Part shown: positions 31,365 through 31,408 of the stretch, piece after piece | Layout of the letters: every line of letters begins with the position of its first letter | Position numbering within the stretch: the first letter of the stretch is position 1 | Assembly (NCBI GenBank): GCA_038229055.1 | Contig: JBBROU010000056.1 | Span: 1 to 31,408, forward strand | Direction of reading: 5' to 3' | Source of the DNA: JANYJA01 sp038229055 | GTDB taxonomy: Bacteria; Acidobacteriota; Terriglobia; Bryobacterales; Bryobacteraceae | Length of the DNA: 31,408 nt | Translations under genes and position numbers: made by a program | Notes under the pieces: model-generated | Told to the model about the DNA's origin: nothing | Databases searched by the model: none | Seen by the model: the letters and a program-made list of their open reading frames with translations, nothing else

Positions 31365-31408
31365 TTGACGCGCAGAACGGCACTTACGGCACTCGGCGCT
31401 CTCGCAGC
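31365..31408 (+). CDS. Start of an exported protein (cut by window edge)
   Basis: AGGAG lies 6 nt before a TTG at 31365, and the following codons read MTRRTALTALGALA up to the edge. A twin-Arg followed by a hydrophobic run suggests a Tat- or Sec-type signal peptide. TAGAAT at 31342-31347 may be its -10. Only 14 codons are visible, so the product is unknown. Confidence 0.55.
   Translation, partial: MTRRTALTALGALA

Overview
The window is about 31.4 kb of GC-rich bacterial chromosome, gene-dense and with no rRNA, tRNA, CRISPR or insertion-sequence signal that I could see. Protein content suggests a soil acidobacterium of the Solibacter/Bryobacter type. The pointers are an ECF sigma/RskA-like anti-sigma pair, a MacB-type permease with tandem HlyD-like adaptors and TolC, a GH36 alpha-galactosidase, and an arylsulfotransferase-like N-terminus at the left edge. 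This placement is inference from family style, not from a marker gene. Many starts lack a clear Shine-Dalgarno sequence, and GTG/TTG starts are common.

Layout. 1-2.6 kb (minus): the N-terminal part of a secreted protein cut by the edge, a small membrane protein, and an anti-sigma factor translationally coupled (ATGA) to its ECF sigma factor, with a nested inverted repeat upstream. 2.6-5.4 kb: a lipoprotein (minus); a tiny plus-strand gene for a 20-residue Lys/Ala-rich peptide with its own near-consensus promoter and intrinsic terminator; a MidA-like methyltransferase (minus); and a divergent protein of unknown function. 5.4-11.6 kb (minus): a probable operon of a very large membrane-spanning patatin-like lipase followed by the ATPase and permease of a ribose-type sugar ABC importer. 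No sugar-binding protein gene is present. 11.6-14.4 kb (minus): replicative helicase dnaB, a DUF1360-like membrane protein and a secreted alpha/beta hydrolase.

14.4-26.9 kb (plus): glutamate racemase murI and a secreted GH36 alpha-galactosidase. After a TTGACA promoter comes a tightly packed export operon: three membrane-fusion (HlyD/MacA-like) proteins, a MacB-like permease without ATPase, and a TolC-like outer-membrane channel. mutL follows 9 nt later. 26.9-28.6 kb (minus): the conserved rplU-rpmA-obgE cluster, with an intrinsic terminator between rpmA and obgE. 28.7-31.4 kb: a RibD/DHFR-like reductase that appears frameshifted at its C-terminus, metF, a zinc-ribbon membrane protein, a convergent overlapping glycerophosphodiester phosphodiesterase, and the first codons of an exported protein at the right edge.

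The most unusual element is the stand-alone histone-H1-tail-like 20-aa gene at 3648-3710. Next are the ATPase-less three-adaptor export operon, with a Ser/Gly-rich insertion inside the first adaptor's lipoyl domain, and the patatin whose catalytic Ser and Asp are about 700 residues apart around a membrane bundle.
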